Origin: Haloimpatiens massiliensis
GTDB lineage: Bacteria > Bacillota > Clostridia > Clostridiales > Clostridiaceae
Direction: 5' to 3'
NCBI RefSeq assembly: GCF_900184255.1
Contig: NZ_LT854640.1
Span: 1,820,156-1,884,155, forward strand
Length of the DNA: 64,000 bases
Made by a program: the position numbers and the translations under genes
Notes under the pieces: generated by a model
Told to the model about the DNA's origin: nothing
What the model saw: the letters and a program-made list of their open reading frames with translations, nothing else
Database searches by the model: none
In this document: in pieces, positions 45,515-54,305 of the stretch
Layout: each line of letters begins with the position of its first letter
Position numbering within the stretch: position 1 is the first letter of the stretch

Positions 45515-47251
45515 TTATTTTATAGAATAAAGTTTATTTAATATGTGTTCAGACATACCTTTTAAAGCATATTCAGCTACTTTAAAAGAGCCCTTTTTAA
45601 CATATATATATAATTTTATCTTTGGTTCTGTACCTGAAGGTCTTAAAGCATACCAAGAACCATCTTGGAATGTAAATTTTAAAACATCTGATATAGGTAT
45701 ATCCACCTTAGAAATCTCTTCAGTTACTAAATTCTTTTCTTCTCCTATTTTAAAATCTATATATCTAATAAGTTTTTCTCCACACATTTCATTAGGATAA
45801 CTCTTCCTATATTCCTCCATCATTCTTCCAATTCGCTTGCTTCCTTCTATACCTTCTAATACTATAGAAGTAGAGAATTCTCTATAATATCCAAATTCCT
45901 CATAAACATCGTTTAATATATCTATTAATGTTTTTCCTTGTTTTTTATAATATGCGGCCGCCTCACATAAAAGCATTGAAGTTATAACTCCATCTTTATC
46001 CATTACAAATCTACCAGTAGTATAACCTATACTTTCTTCATATCCAAATAAAAATTTATAATTTTGTTCTTTTTCTAATTTTTCACCTAATCCACATATA
46101 TTTTTAAATCCAGTTAGGCATTGAAATGTTTTCACACCATACTTTTCAGCAACAGCCATACCTAAATCACCTGTAACTATTGATTTAACAACTATCCCAT
46201 TGTGTGGAAGCATTCCTTTTTCCTTCATTCCTTCTAATATGTACTTAATTAAAAGTGCACCAGTTTGATTTCCGTTTAAGGCTAAATATTCACCATCACT
46301 GTTTTTTATCATAGTAGCCACTCTATCACAGTCTGGATCTGTAGCAATTAATAAGTCTGCACCTACTTTTTTGCCAAGAGATATAGAGTATTCAAAAGCT
46401 TTTACATCCTCTGGATTTGGATATTCAATAGTAGGAAAAGTTCCGTCAGGCATCTCCTGTTCCTTCACTACATTTATGTTTTTAAAGCCTCTTTCCCTCA
46501 AAACTCTTCTTACAGGTATATTTCCAGCTCCATTTAATGGTGTATAAACTACTACTATATCTTTGTCTATTTCATCTTTTGAATCTCTTATAGACAATTC
46601 TTTAACCTTATTTATATATTCATCATCTATTTCTCTTCCTATTATATTTAATAAGCCTTTTTCCATAGCTTCTGTTTCTTCTATTTCATTTATACAATTG
46701 AAGTTTTCTATTTTGGAAATTTCTTTCATTATACTTTCTGCTGCATTTGTAAGTATCTGTGCTCCATTTTCTCCATATACTTTGTATCCATTATAATCCT
46801 TTGGATTATGGCTAGCAGTTATAACTATGCCCATGGCTGTATTTAATCTTTTTACTGCAAAGGAGAGTTCTGGAGTTGGTCTTAAATCCTCAAATAAATA
46901 TGACCTTATACCATTACCCGCTAAAACTAATGCAGTATATTTTGCAAATTCCTTTGAAAAAAGTCTGCAATCATAAGCAATAGCAACTCCCCTATTCTTA
47001 TATTCTTCACCTTTTTTAATTATGTAGTTTGCAAGCCCTTGAGTAGTTCTTTTTATTATATACTTGTTCATTCTATTAGTGCCTGCACCTATTTTTCCTC
47101 TTAAACCTGCTGTGCCAAATTCTAAATCCTTATAAAATCTGTCTTGTATCTCTTCTTCGTTTTGCCCTATATTCTTTAACTCTAGTTTTATTTTATCATC
47201 AAAATAATCACTGTTTAACCATTGATCATATACTTCTTTATAATTTAACAC
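45515..47251 (-). CDS. Phosphohexomutase/phosphopentomutase (alpha-D-phosphohexomutase family)
   Basis: A 578-residue four-domain mutase of the PGM2-like branch. The phosphoserine loop TASHNPKDYNGYKVYG lies near residues 143-158, the metal-binding loop DPDCDR is in the middle, and GYEESIGY and RPSGTEPKIKLY follow near the C-terminus. Given its position between lacI and deoC, it probably acts as a phosphopentomutase (ribose/deoxyribose 1-P to 5-P), although the family often acts on glucose 1-phosphate. The GTG at 47251 is chosen because AGGAGGGG precedes it; a longer start would take in this site. Confidence 0.88.
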   Translation of the reverse strand: MLNYKEVYDQWLNSDYFDDKIKLELKNIGQNEEEIQDRFYKDLEFGTAGLRGKIGAGTNRMNKYIIKRTTQGLANYIIKKGEEYKNRGVAIAYDCRLFSKEFAKYTALVLAGNGIRSYLFEDLRPTPELSFAVKRLNTAMGIVITASHNPKDYNGYKVYGENGAQILTNAAESIMKEISKIENFNCINEIEETEAMEKGLLNIIGREIDDEYINKVKELSIRDSKDEIDKDIVVVYTPLNGAGNIPVRRVLRERGFKNINVVKEQEMPDGTFPTIEYPNPEDVKAFEYSISLGKKVGADLLIATDPDCDRVATMIKNSDGEYLALNGNQTGALLIKYILEGMKEKGMLPHNGIVVKSIVTGDLGMAVAEKYGVKTFQCLTGFKNICGLGEKLEKEQNYKFLFGYEESIGYTTGRFVMDKDGVITSMLLCEAAAYYKKQGKTLIDILNDVYEEFGYYREFSTSIVLEGIEGSKRIGRMMEEYRKSYPNEMCGEKLIRYIDFKIGEEKNLVTEEISKVDIPISDVLKFTFQDGSWYALRPSGTEPKIKLYIYVKKGSFKVAEYALKGMSEHILNKLYSIK

Positions 47252-47315
47252 AACAACCCCTCCTATTATAAATACTCTTTCAACCATTATTTTACCCTAT
47301 ATAACCATATTAAAT

Positions 47316-47333
47316 TGCTAATAATTATTAGCA
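47316..47333. promoter_or_regulatory. Perfect 18-base palindrome upstream of the mutase gene
   Basis: TGCTAATAATTATTAGCA lies between the lacI stop and the mutase start, about 65 bases before the latter. It is a candidate operator for the nucleoside operon, but it lacks the central CG usual in LacI-family sites. Confidence 0.4.
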
Positions 47334-47374
47334 TATTTATGGACCTTCTATATAAAAAAATTATTTAGTAATTG

Positions 47375-48391
47375 CTATTTAAACCTTTCTGATCCTTTTA
47401 GTAAAAGCTTTGGATGCAGGGTTATTCTATTAACTTGAGTTTTTTCTTTATCCTTTAAATTTTCTAAAAGTAATTCCATAGCTGTTCTACCCATTTCTTC
47501 TGTAGGTGTTGAAATAAAACTTATATTCATCCCAAGGATATTTAAAACTTTCAGCTCATCAAAGGCTATAATTGCCATATCCTTAGGTATACTGATTCCA
47601 TACTCATTAAATGCTTTTATACACCCTAATGTCATCATGTTATTGCTAGAAAATATAGCTGTAGGTCTCTCTTTCATATTTAGAATTTCTTTAGTTAATT
47701 TATATCCACTTTCTTCTTTATAATCACCATAAAAAATATATTCTTCTTTTATATCTATATTATTTGCAGCTAAAGCTTTTTTATATCCAATAAGTCTATC
47801 TTTTGCAGGCTTGGAATTAATTCTACCTGTTATTATTGCTATTTTATTATGTCCTTCTTTTATAAGAGCCGTAGTACCTTCATATGCACCTTTTATGTTG
47901 TCCACAAACACCCCACTAAAATTAGAGTATTTAACATCTCCATCTAAAAGTACAATAGGTATTCCTAAGTTTTCTAAAGTGTTTAAGCACTCACTATTGA
48001 AATCATTTTCATTAGACGTAGGTGAAACAATTATTCCCTCTATTCTTTGTTCTCTCAATAACTGTAGAGCCTTCAATTCCTTTTCTGGACTTTCATCTGT
48101 GTCACATAGTATCATGTTTAAATTGGCAGCATCCACTACTTTTGATATTCCTTTTATCAATTCTCCAAAGTGAGGGTTGTTAATATCTGGTACTACTACA
48201 CCTATTACATTCGTTTTCTTTTTTGTTAAACTTCTAGCTATAGCACTCGGTGTATAATTAAGTTCTTTTATTGCTTGCACTACTTTTTTTCTAGTTTCTT
48301 CTTTTACATAACCCGAATCATTTAGAACTCTAGAAACCGTTGCTAAAGATACTCCTGCCTTATCTGCTATATGCTTTATTGTAACTGCCAT
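47375..48391 (-). CDS. LacI family transcriptional regulator
   Basis: A 338-residue LacI-type repressor. The N-terminal helix-turn-helix is TIKHIADKAGVSLATVSRVL (about residues 4-23) with the hinge helix near TPSAIARSLTKK, and a periplasmic-binding-protein-like ligand domain (NVIGVVVPDINNPHFG, KIAIITGRI, AIFSSNN) follows. It precedes the mutase-deoC-pdp genes on the same strand and probably regulates them in response to a nucleoside or sugar. A perfect cre-like site lies 19 bases upstream of its ATG, so it may be under catabolite control or may be autoregulated. Confidence 0.92.
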   Translation of the reverse strand: MAVTIKHIADKAGVSLATVSRVLNDSGYVKEETRKKVVQAIKELNYTPSAIARSLTKKKTNVIGVVVPDINNPHFGELIKGISKVVDAANLNMILCDTDESPEKELKALQLLREQRIEGIIVSPTSNENDFNSECLNTLENLGIPIVLLDGDVKYSNFSGVFVDNIKGAYEGTTALIKEGHNKIAIITGRINSKPAKDRLIGYKKALAANNIDIKEEYIFYGDYKEESGYKLTKEILNMKERPTAIFSSNNMMTLGCIKAFNEYGISIPKDMAIIAFDELKVLNILGMNISFISTPTEEMGRTAMELLLENLKDKEKTQVNRITLHPKLLLKGSERFK

Positions 48392-48409
48392 TTTAAATAC
48401 CCCCTAATA

Positions 48410-48423
48410 TGTTACCGCTTTCA
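48410..48423 (-). promoter_or_regulatory. cre-like/LacI-family operator upstream of lacI
   Basis: On the minus strand, TGAAAGCGGTAACA matches the CcpA cre consensus TGWAARCGNTWNCW at every position. It lies 19-32 bases before the lacI ATG. Confidence 0.6.
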
Positions 48424-48617
48424 TGTTTTCAGTATACTTCAATTTTTTTATAATTTCAAGCATATTTTATTTGAATATATGATTGTCAATGTACATTTAA
48501 GTATGAAATATTAAATATAAATACCAAATTTAAAGATGAAACTCTTTTAGCAATTAACTATAATTTATAATTTCCAGAATAGAACCAATAAGAGGTAAGA
48601 GGTAAAAAGTAAGAAGT

Positions 48618-48657
48618 AAGGATAAAACTCAAAGAGTTTTTTTATAATTAATTTTTT
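48618..48657 (+). repeat. Short repeat family 5, copy B
   Basis: Shares about 40 bases with 25573-25612 (AAGGATAAAACTCAAAGAG and the T-rich tail). It is flanked by inverted AAGTAAGAAGTAA / TTACTTATTACTT-type tracts. Confidence 0.6.
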
Positions 48658-48769
48658 GAAGAACTCTTACTTATTACTTTTTACCTATTACTTATATACA
48701 ACTTCCTATTTACCTAACAATCAAAATTATACATTCTTATATATAAATCCTAATCATGCCTAGGTATTT

Positions 48770-48832
48770 AGCCTGGCTATCGCCAATAAAAGCTTTTCCG
48801 TAACGCAGTGAAGGAAAATCCTCCTTTACTCT
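48770..48832. repeat. Repeat family 4, compact copy
   Basis: CTGGCTATCGCCAATAAAAG recurs at 63951-63972, and the adjoining block (AAAGGAGGATTTTCCT on the minus strand, continuing through GGAAAA) recurs at 63760-63802. The remainder of 48424-48962 has no gene. Confidence 0.6.
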
Positions 48833-48962
48833 TACTTCTTACTTTTTACTTAATTCTTTCCTGCTCCACAAGTTCCACTTTTACATTTTAATTTTTTATC
48901 TGCTCTTTGACATTTGCTTTTTCATATTTGATATTTATTCTTTACTCTTTGTTCTTTAATAA

Positions 48963-50135
48963 TTAAAGTTTATTAACTTCTTTTTCTATTCTTTCTAAAG
49001 CCTGTTTTAATATACTCCTAGGACAAGCTATATTTACCCTTTGGAATTTTTCGCCTTCTTCTCCGAACATTATTCCATCATCTAATCCCAGCTTTACTTT
49101 TTTAACAAAAAATTCTCTCATTTCTTCACTATTCATATTTAATCCTGAACAATCAAGCCAAACCAGATATGTTCCTTCTGGCTTAACCACCTTAATCTTT
49201 GGTATTCTTTTTTCTATAAAACTAATTAGGAAATCTAAATTCTCCTTTAAGTAATCTATAAGATCATCCAGCCACTGTGCACCTGAATTATATGCCGCAA
49301 TTAATGCTTCACAACCAAATATATTAGGACCATTTATAGCTAAATTCTCTAACTCTATACTAAATAGATTTCTAAGTTTATCATTAGGTATTATTATATT
49401 GGATGTTTGAAATCCTGCTATATTGAATGTTTTACTTGGCGCTGTGCAAACTATAGAATTTTGAGCAAATTCTTCACTTATAGATGCAAATACAGTGTGC
49501 TTATTTTCTTTATATATAAGATCAAAATGTATTTCATCAGACACTACCAATATTCCATGTTTTAGACATATCTCTCCTAAAGCTATTAATTCTTCTTTAC
49601 TCCATACTCTTCCCACAGGATTGTGTGGATTACATAAAATTAACATTCTTGTTCTATTAGTTATTTTCTTTTCTAAGTCTTTTAAATCCATTTTATATGT
49701 AAAGTTCTCATATTTTAAAGGATTTGTTACAACTGTACACCCATTATTCTTTATGGATCTAGCAAAAGGATGATATACAGGCGTTTGTATAATCACCTGA
49801 TCTCCTGGTTTTGTAAAAGCTCTTAATATAAAATTTAAAGCCGGTACTACTCCCGGAGTAAATTTTATCCATTCACTCTTTATATCCCATTCATGACGCT
49901 GTTTCATCCAATTAATTACTGCCTCATTATACTCCTTACCTCTAAAGCTGTATCCAAATATCTCATGATTTAGTCTTTCCTTTATAGCCTTTGTTATCTC
50001 CTCCGGAACTTCAAAGTCCATGTCTGCTACCCACATAGGTATAACTTCTTTATTTCCATACATTTCCTCTAATAGATCCCACTTAACACTTTTCGTATGA
50101 AACCTGTCCACTACCTTATTAAAATCATATGACAT
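48963..50135 (-). CDS. MalY/PatB family PLP-dependent aminotransferase (putative C-S lyase)
   Basis: A 390-residue fold-type I PLP enzyme. The early block VIPMWVADMDFEVPE and the PLP-lysine motif TAPSKTFNIAGFQTSN are diagnostic for MalY/PatB proteins, which cleave cystathionine or cysteine S-conjugates. LCNPHNPVGRVWSKEEL and SDEIHFDLIY carry further cofactor contacts. The ATG at 50135 lies six bases after AAGGGGTG; the GTG within that site is rejected. It is monocistronic. Function as cystathionine beta-lyase is likely but not certain. Confidence 0.9.
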   Translation of the reverse strand: MSYDFNKVVDRFHTKSVKWDLLEEMYGNKEVIPMWVADMDFEVPEEITKAIKERLNHEIFGYSFRGKEYNEAVINWMKQRHEWDIKSEWIKFTPGVVPALNFILRAFTKPGDQVIIQTPVYHPFARSIKNNGCTVVTNPLKYENFTYKMDLKDLEKKITNRTRMLILCNPHNPVGRVWSKEELIALGEICLKHGILVVSDEIHFDLIYKENKHTVFASISEEFAQNSIVCTAPSKTFNIAGFQTSNIIIPNDKLRNLFSIELENLAINGPNIFGCEALIAAYNSGAQWLDDLIDYLKENLDFLISFIEKRIPKIKVVKPEGTYLVWLDCSGLNMNSEEMREFFVKKVKLGLDDGIMFGEEGEKFQRVNIACPRSILKQALERIEKEVNKL

Positions 50136-50394
50136 TTTTAACACCCCTTTTAACTTATTTATTATACATGTAAAAAAATTATTTCATAATATTTATAAGC
50201 ATTTTTATTCTAATGTAAAGACGTTTTATCCTTTTTTATAGTTTCAAATATATGTACCTATTTATTATTTATTTTAACACATATTTCGTTAAATCTTTTA
50301 TTCTTTTCACAATTTTATCACAATTACCCCATACTTTAACCACAGATATACTTTAATATATAGATATAAACTAAAAAACAGGAGGTTGTTAAAT

Positions 50395-50943
50395 ATGAAA
50401 AAGAAAAATTTATTATTAACCCTATCTATGTGTACCATGTTAGCTTTAGGAAGTACAGTATATGCAACTAGTGCCACTAACTTAAATAATTCAAAACCTG
50501 CAGCGGTTGAAAATAATAACTCACAAACATCATATAATGAAAATGGATTAGGCTTACGCAGAATAACAGGAAAAAGAGGATATGACTTCATCACATCTGT
50601 AATTAAAGATAATTTAAAAGTAAGTGATGAAGAAATAAACAAAGCTTTAGATGAAGGAAAAACATTAGTAGATTTCGCCAAGGAGAAAGGATTATCAGAA
50701 GAGAATCTAAAAAAAGCCCTAGTAGATAGTAAATCAAAAGCAATTGACGAAAGCGTAGCTAAGGGTGATTTGACTAAAGAGGAAGGGGAAAATATTAAAA
50801 ATAGAATTAAAGAAAACTCCGAAAACTGCACATTAGAAAATAGAAATGGTAGAAAGAATTCTTCTCAAAGGCAAGGTAGAGGCGGAATGGGACAAGGCAG
50901 AGGACAAAGAACTGGTTCATGTGCTAAAGATTCCCAAATTTAA
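50395..50943 (+). CDS. Secreted DUF2680-like protein
   Basis: A 182-residue exported protein with a signal peptide (KKKNLLLTLSMCTMLALGS, cleavage near VYATSA at residues 22-27). A DUF2680-like repeat region follows (about 65-130: INKALDEGKTLVDFAKEKGL, then EENLKKALVDSKSKAIDE and VAKGDLTKEEGENIKNR), then a low-complexity Gly/Arg/Gln tail (GRGGMGQGRGQR). The ATG at 50395 follows CAGGAGG. It is monocistronic and ends in a long palindromic terminator. Function is unknown; the helical repeats suggest calcium- or surface-related packing, which is only a guess. Confidence 0.78.
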   Translation: MKKKNLLLTLSMCTMLALGSTVYATSATNLNNSKPAAVENNNSQTSYNENGLGLRRITGKRGYDFITSVIKDNLKVSDEEINKALDEGKTLVDFAKEKGLSEENLKKALVDSKSKAIDESVAKGDLTKEEGENIKNRIKENSENCTLENRNGRKNSSQRQGRGGMGQGRGQRTGSCAKDSQI

Positions 50944-50953
50944 ACCTATTACA

Positions 50954-50987
50954 AAGGCTAGATAGATTTTAAAATCTATCTAGCCTT
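50954..50987. terminator. Bidirectional terminator
   Basis: A perfect 34-base palindrome (17-bp arms beginning AAGGCTAGATAGATTTT), followed by T-rich sequence. It separates converging genes ending at 50943 and 51011. Confidence 0.9.
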
Positions 50988-51010
50988 ATCTTTCTTTATA
51001 AACACATTAT

Positions 51011-51448
51011 CTATTCCATAGCTATCAAGCTTACTTTTATTACATTTTTCAATTTATTTATTCCCTCTAAAAGTTTATTCATCTCTACATCCATATCAGA
51101 AATGTTAAAAGTTATAGTTACATTAGCAGCATTATTTATAGGTATATCTTGATTTATAGTTAGTATATTCCCATTGTGCCTTGCTATTTCATCAAGTATT
51201 CCCGAAAGAGTTCCCTTTTGGTTTTCAAGTAAAAGTCCAATGGTAACCTTTTGTCCTTTTACATTTTCCGACAAAGAGAAAACGAAATCTTTATACTTAT
51301 AATATGTACTTCTACTTATACCAACAACCTTTACTCCCTCTGATATGTCCTTTACCTTTCCTATATATAATAGCTCTTTAAGTTCAACAACTTTCGCAAA
51401 TACTTCTGGAAGAACTTTCGAATCTATTATAAAATACTTACTTCCCAA
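51011..51448 (-). CDS. UPF0735/PheB-type ACT domain protein
   Basis: A 145-residue protein: an N-terminal HTH-like segment (EGVKVVGISRSTYYKYKDFV, about residues 38-57), then an ACT domain (VTIGLLLENQKGTLSGILDE, about 69-88, continuing to VIKVSLIAME). This layout is that of PheB/UPF0735 proteins, which sit near homoserine or aromatic genes in some Bacilli. ACT domains bind amino acids, so an amino-acid sensing role is plausible. The TTG at 51448 follows GGGAGAG. It is separated from the threonine genes by a terminator, so it is probably transcribed on its own. Confidence 0.82.
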   Translation of the reverse strand: MGSKYFIIDSKVLPEVFAKVVELKELLYIGKVKDISEGVKVVGISRSTYYKYKDFVFSLSENVKGQKVTIGLLLENQKGTLSGILDEIARHNGNILTINQDIPINNAANVTITFNISDMDVEMNKLLEGINKLKNVIKVSLIAME

Positions 51449-51526
51449 CTAAATCTCTCCCTTCATAAAATAACCATAATAACTTAAAATCTATATTTTA
51501 TTATTATAGCATTTTATAAAGTTAAT

Positions 51527-51572
51527 AAAAAGTACATTGCTGATGGATTTTCATCCTACAATGTACTTTTTT
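51527..51572 (-). terminator. Terminator of the kbl-tdh unit
   Basis: AAAAAGTACATTG pairs with CAATGTACTTTTT around a 19-base loop and is followed by T-rich sequence on the minus strand. Confidence 0.8.
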
Positions 51573-51594
51573 GTAACTTAATTAAAATATTTCA

Positions 51595-52551
51595 TTATTT
51601 TATATTTAATTTAACTCTTAATTTTTCTAACATATCTGTTGTCATAGAAGCTAAATCATATTTTGGATTGAATCCCCATTCCTCACGTGCTGCTGAATCA
51701 TCTATAGAATTTGGCCATGAATTAGCTATTGCTTGTCTAACAGGGTCTACATCGTAAGTCATTTGGAATTCTTGAATGTGTTTCTTTATTTCTGCTGCTA
51801 CATGTTCTGGTGCAAAGCTCATAGCTGTTATGTTAAATGCATTTCTATGCTTTAATTTTGAGCCATCTGCTTCCATTAAGTTAACTATAGCATCAAGAGC
51901 ATCTGGTATATACATCATATCCATGTATGTTCCTTCTCCTATAAATGAAGCATATTTTTTATCTTGTAGAGCTTTGTAATATATATCTACTGCGTAGTCA
52001 GTAGTTCCGCCACCTGGTAATGTCTTATATGATATTAATCCTGGGAAACGAACCCCTCTTGTATCTACACCAAATCTCTTAAAGTAGTAGTCACATAAAA
52101 GTTCTCCTGAAACCTTTGTTACACCATACATAGTTTGTGGTCTTTGTATTGTGTCTTGTGGTGTTTTATCTTTTGGTGTTGATGGACCAAAAGCACCAAT
52201 TGAACTTGGAGTAAAGAATGAACATTTTAATTCTCTAGCAACTTCTAGTGCATTAAATAATCCACCCATGTTTATATTCCATGCAAGTACTGGTTTTGCT
52301 TCTGCTACTGCTGATAATAATGCTGCTAGGTGAATTATTGAATCAACATTATATTTTTTTGCAATTTCACCCATAGCTTTTCCATCATTAACATCTAATA
52401 TTTCAAATGGACCTGATTCTATTACTTCATTTCCTTCAAGTTTTCTTATGTCTGTAGCTACAACGTTGTCATTTCCATAAGTATTTCTTAATTTCATTGT
52501 AAGCTCTGAGCCTATTTGTCCCAAGCATCCTGTAACTAATATTTTTTTCAT
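51595..52551 (-). CDS. L-threonine 3-dehydrogenase (SDR/epimerase type)
   Basis: A 318-residue short-chain dehydrogenase/epimerase-type threonine dehydrogenase. The Rossmann motif is VTGCLGQIGSEL (residues 6-17), with DIRK for NAD, FTPSSIGAFGP (catalytic Ser) and the YGVTK motif (Tyr/Lys) further on. It oxidises threonine to 2-amino-3-ketobutyrate. It follows kbl, whose product splits that compound with CoA, on the same strand. The ATG at 52551 follows GGGAGAAC. The 110-base gap to kbl contains no obvious terminator, so co-transcription is likely. Confidence 0.92.
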   Translation of the reverse strand: MKKILVTGCLGQIGSELTMKLRNTYGNDNVVATDIRKLEGNEVIESGPFEILDVNDGKAMGEIAKKYNVDSIIHLAALLSAVAEAKPVLAWNINMGGLFNALEVARELKCSFFTPSSIGAFGPSTPKDKTPQDTIQRPQTMYGVTKVSGELLCDYYFKRFGVDTRGVRFPGLISYKTLPGGGTTDYAVDIYYKALQDKKYASFIGEGTYMDMMYIPDALDAIVNLMEADGSKLKHRNAFNITAMSFAPEHVAAEIKKHIQEFQMTYDVDPVRQAIANSWPNSIDDSAAREEWGFNPKYDLASMTTDMLEKLRVKLNIK

Positions 52552-52661
52552 TAGAGTTCTCCCTTACTTATTTTTAGTTTTTCAATTCTCAATTTTTATT
52601 TTATAACTTGAAAGTTGATTATTTATTCTTTGATTTAAACAAATATTATCTTCTTCTAATC

Positions 52662-53855
52662 CTATTTTATAACTCCAAGTTCCTTACCAACTTTTGCGTA
52701 TATTTCTAGTGCTTTGTCAAGCATTTCCTTTGTATGATCTGCTGTTGGCATATTTCTAACCCTAGCTGTTCCAAGAGGTACTGTTGGGAATACTATTGAT
52801 TTAGCATAAACTCCCTCTTCTCTTAATTTAGCACTGAATTTTTGAGCTGTCTTTTCATCTCCAATTATACATGGAGTTATTGGAGTTTCACTGTTTCCTA
52901 TATTGAATCCTAATTCTTTTAAGCCTTTCTTTAAGTAATCTCCATTTTTCCATACTCTATCTACTGCTTCTGAACTTTCCATTAATATATTAATAGCTTC
53001 TATTACAGCAGCAGCTGCTCCTGGAGTCAATGAAGTTGAGAATAAGAATGGTCTTGCTCTTACTTTTAACCAGTCAATTAAATCTTTACTTCCTGTTACA
53101 CATCCTCCTACAACTCCTAATGCTTTTGATAAAGTTCCTATTTCTAAATCTACTTTTCCTTCAAGTCCAAAATGACTTACTATACCTTTACCCTTTCCAA
53201 GCACTCCTTCACCATGAGCATCATCAACATAAGTTATTAAATCAAATTCTTCTGCTATTTTTACTATTTCTGGAAGCTTAGCTATATCTCCATCCATAGA
53301 GAATACTCCATCTGTTATAACCATTATTTTATTGTATAGTCCACTTTCCTTAGCTTCCTTAGCTTTCTTTCTTAAATCATCCATATCAGAGTGATTAACT
53401 CTTATTATTTTAGCTTTAGAAAGTCTGCATCCATCTATTATAGAAGCATGGTTTAACTCATCTGATAATATGGCATCATTTTTATCCATAATAGCTTGGA
53501 TTGCACCTGCATTACAGTTAAATCCTGATTGGAAAGCTATAGCTGCTTCTGCATCTTTAAGTTCTGCAATTTTTCTTTCTAATTCATCGTGTATATCTAA
53601 AGTACCATTTATTGTTCTAACTGCACCTGCTCCTACTCCATATTTGTCTACAGCTTTTTTTGCAGCTTCCATCATTCTTTTATTTGTAGCAAATCCTAAA
53701 TAATTGTTAGAAGACAAATTTATAAGGTCATGACCGTTTATTTTTATTATTGGTCCATTTGGACTTTCTAGTGATTCTATTTGGTTATATAGTCCCTTAC
53801 TTCTTAAATCCTCTAGTCCTTCCTTTAAGAATTTTTCTAAACACTTACTTCCCAT
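52662..53855 (-). CDS. kbl: Glycine C-acetyltransferase (2-amino-3-ketobutyrate CoA ligase)
   Basis: A 397-residue PLP enzyme of the alpha-oxoamine synthase family. It has LSSNNYLGFATNK, YGVGAGAVRTINGT, YVDDAHGEGVLG and the PLP-lysine block GTLSKALGVVGG. It cleaves 2-amino-3-ketobutyrate with CoA into glycine and acetyl-CoA. I start it at the ATG at 53855, behind GAGGAGG, instead of an upstream in-frame ATG that would add 38 residues without homology. With the adjacent threonine dehydrogenase it forms the threonine-to-glycine pathway. Confidence 0.94.
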   Translation of the reverse strand: MGSKCLEKFLKEGLEDLRSKGLYNQIESLESPNGPIIKINGHDLINLSSNNYLGFATNKRMMEAAKKAVDKYGVGAGAVRTINGTLDIHDELERKIAELKDAEAAIAFQSGFNCNAGAIQAIMDKNDAILSDELNHASIIDGCRLSKAKIIRVNHSDMDDLRKKAKEAKESGLYNKIMVITDGVFSMDGDIAKLPEIVKIAEEFDLITYVDDAHGEGVLGKGKGIVSHFGLEGKVDLEIGTLSKALGVVGGCVTGSKDLIDWLKVRARPFLFSTSLTPGAAAAVIEAINILMESSEAVDRVWKNGDYLKKGLKELGFNIGNSETPITPCIIGDEKTAQKFSAKLREEGVYAKSIVFPTVPLGTARVRNMPTADHTKEMLDKALEIYAKVGKELGVIK

Positions 53856-54230
53856 AATACTATACCTCCTCAAATTTAATTTATAATTAAGCCTATCTAT
53901 AATATTAGCACTCAAAAACATTACTCTGCCTGTATAATTTAACCTTATAAATGTATACTTATTCACCATTATATTGAAATAAATCTTAATATTGAAATAC
54001 AGGCTAATAAAACGTTTTCTGACTCTTTAAAAATATATGTTGTTTTTCTTTAAAAGACACATATTATATTTTGTTTTCTTAAATTTATTTTACCAAACAT
54101 TTTGTATAAATCAAATAGTATTTTTATTAAAATTAGTAAATTTTATCGTTATTCCTTTTTAAAACTTAATTATAGTATATTTTTTATTATTTTTGTAAAT
54201 TTAAAATTCCACTGAACTATAATAAAAAAA
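53856..54230. other. Intergenic region between kbl and glyA
   Basis: No gene seen. AT-rich, with the kbl promoter region; the glyA terminator lies at 54231-54262. Confidence 0.4.
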
Positions 54231-54262
54231 GAAATAGAGATGTATATATATACCTCTATTTC
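54231..54262 (-). terminator. Terminator of glyA
   Basis: GAAATAGAG (54231-54239) pairs with CTCTATTTC (54254-54262); on the minus strand it is followed by TTTTTTTA. Confidence 0.8.
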
Positions 54263-54305
54263 CTAATTTCTATATACTATTTCTATTATTCTTACAAAGC
54301 TAGTA

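Noticed and set aside
50307..50831. 174-codon open frame on the minus strand
   Set aside because: It is antisense to the secreted DUF2680-like gene, which has a signal peptide, ribosome site and family match.
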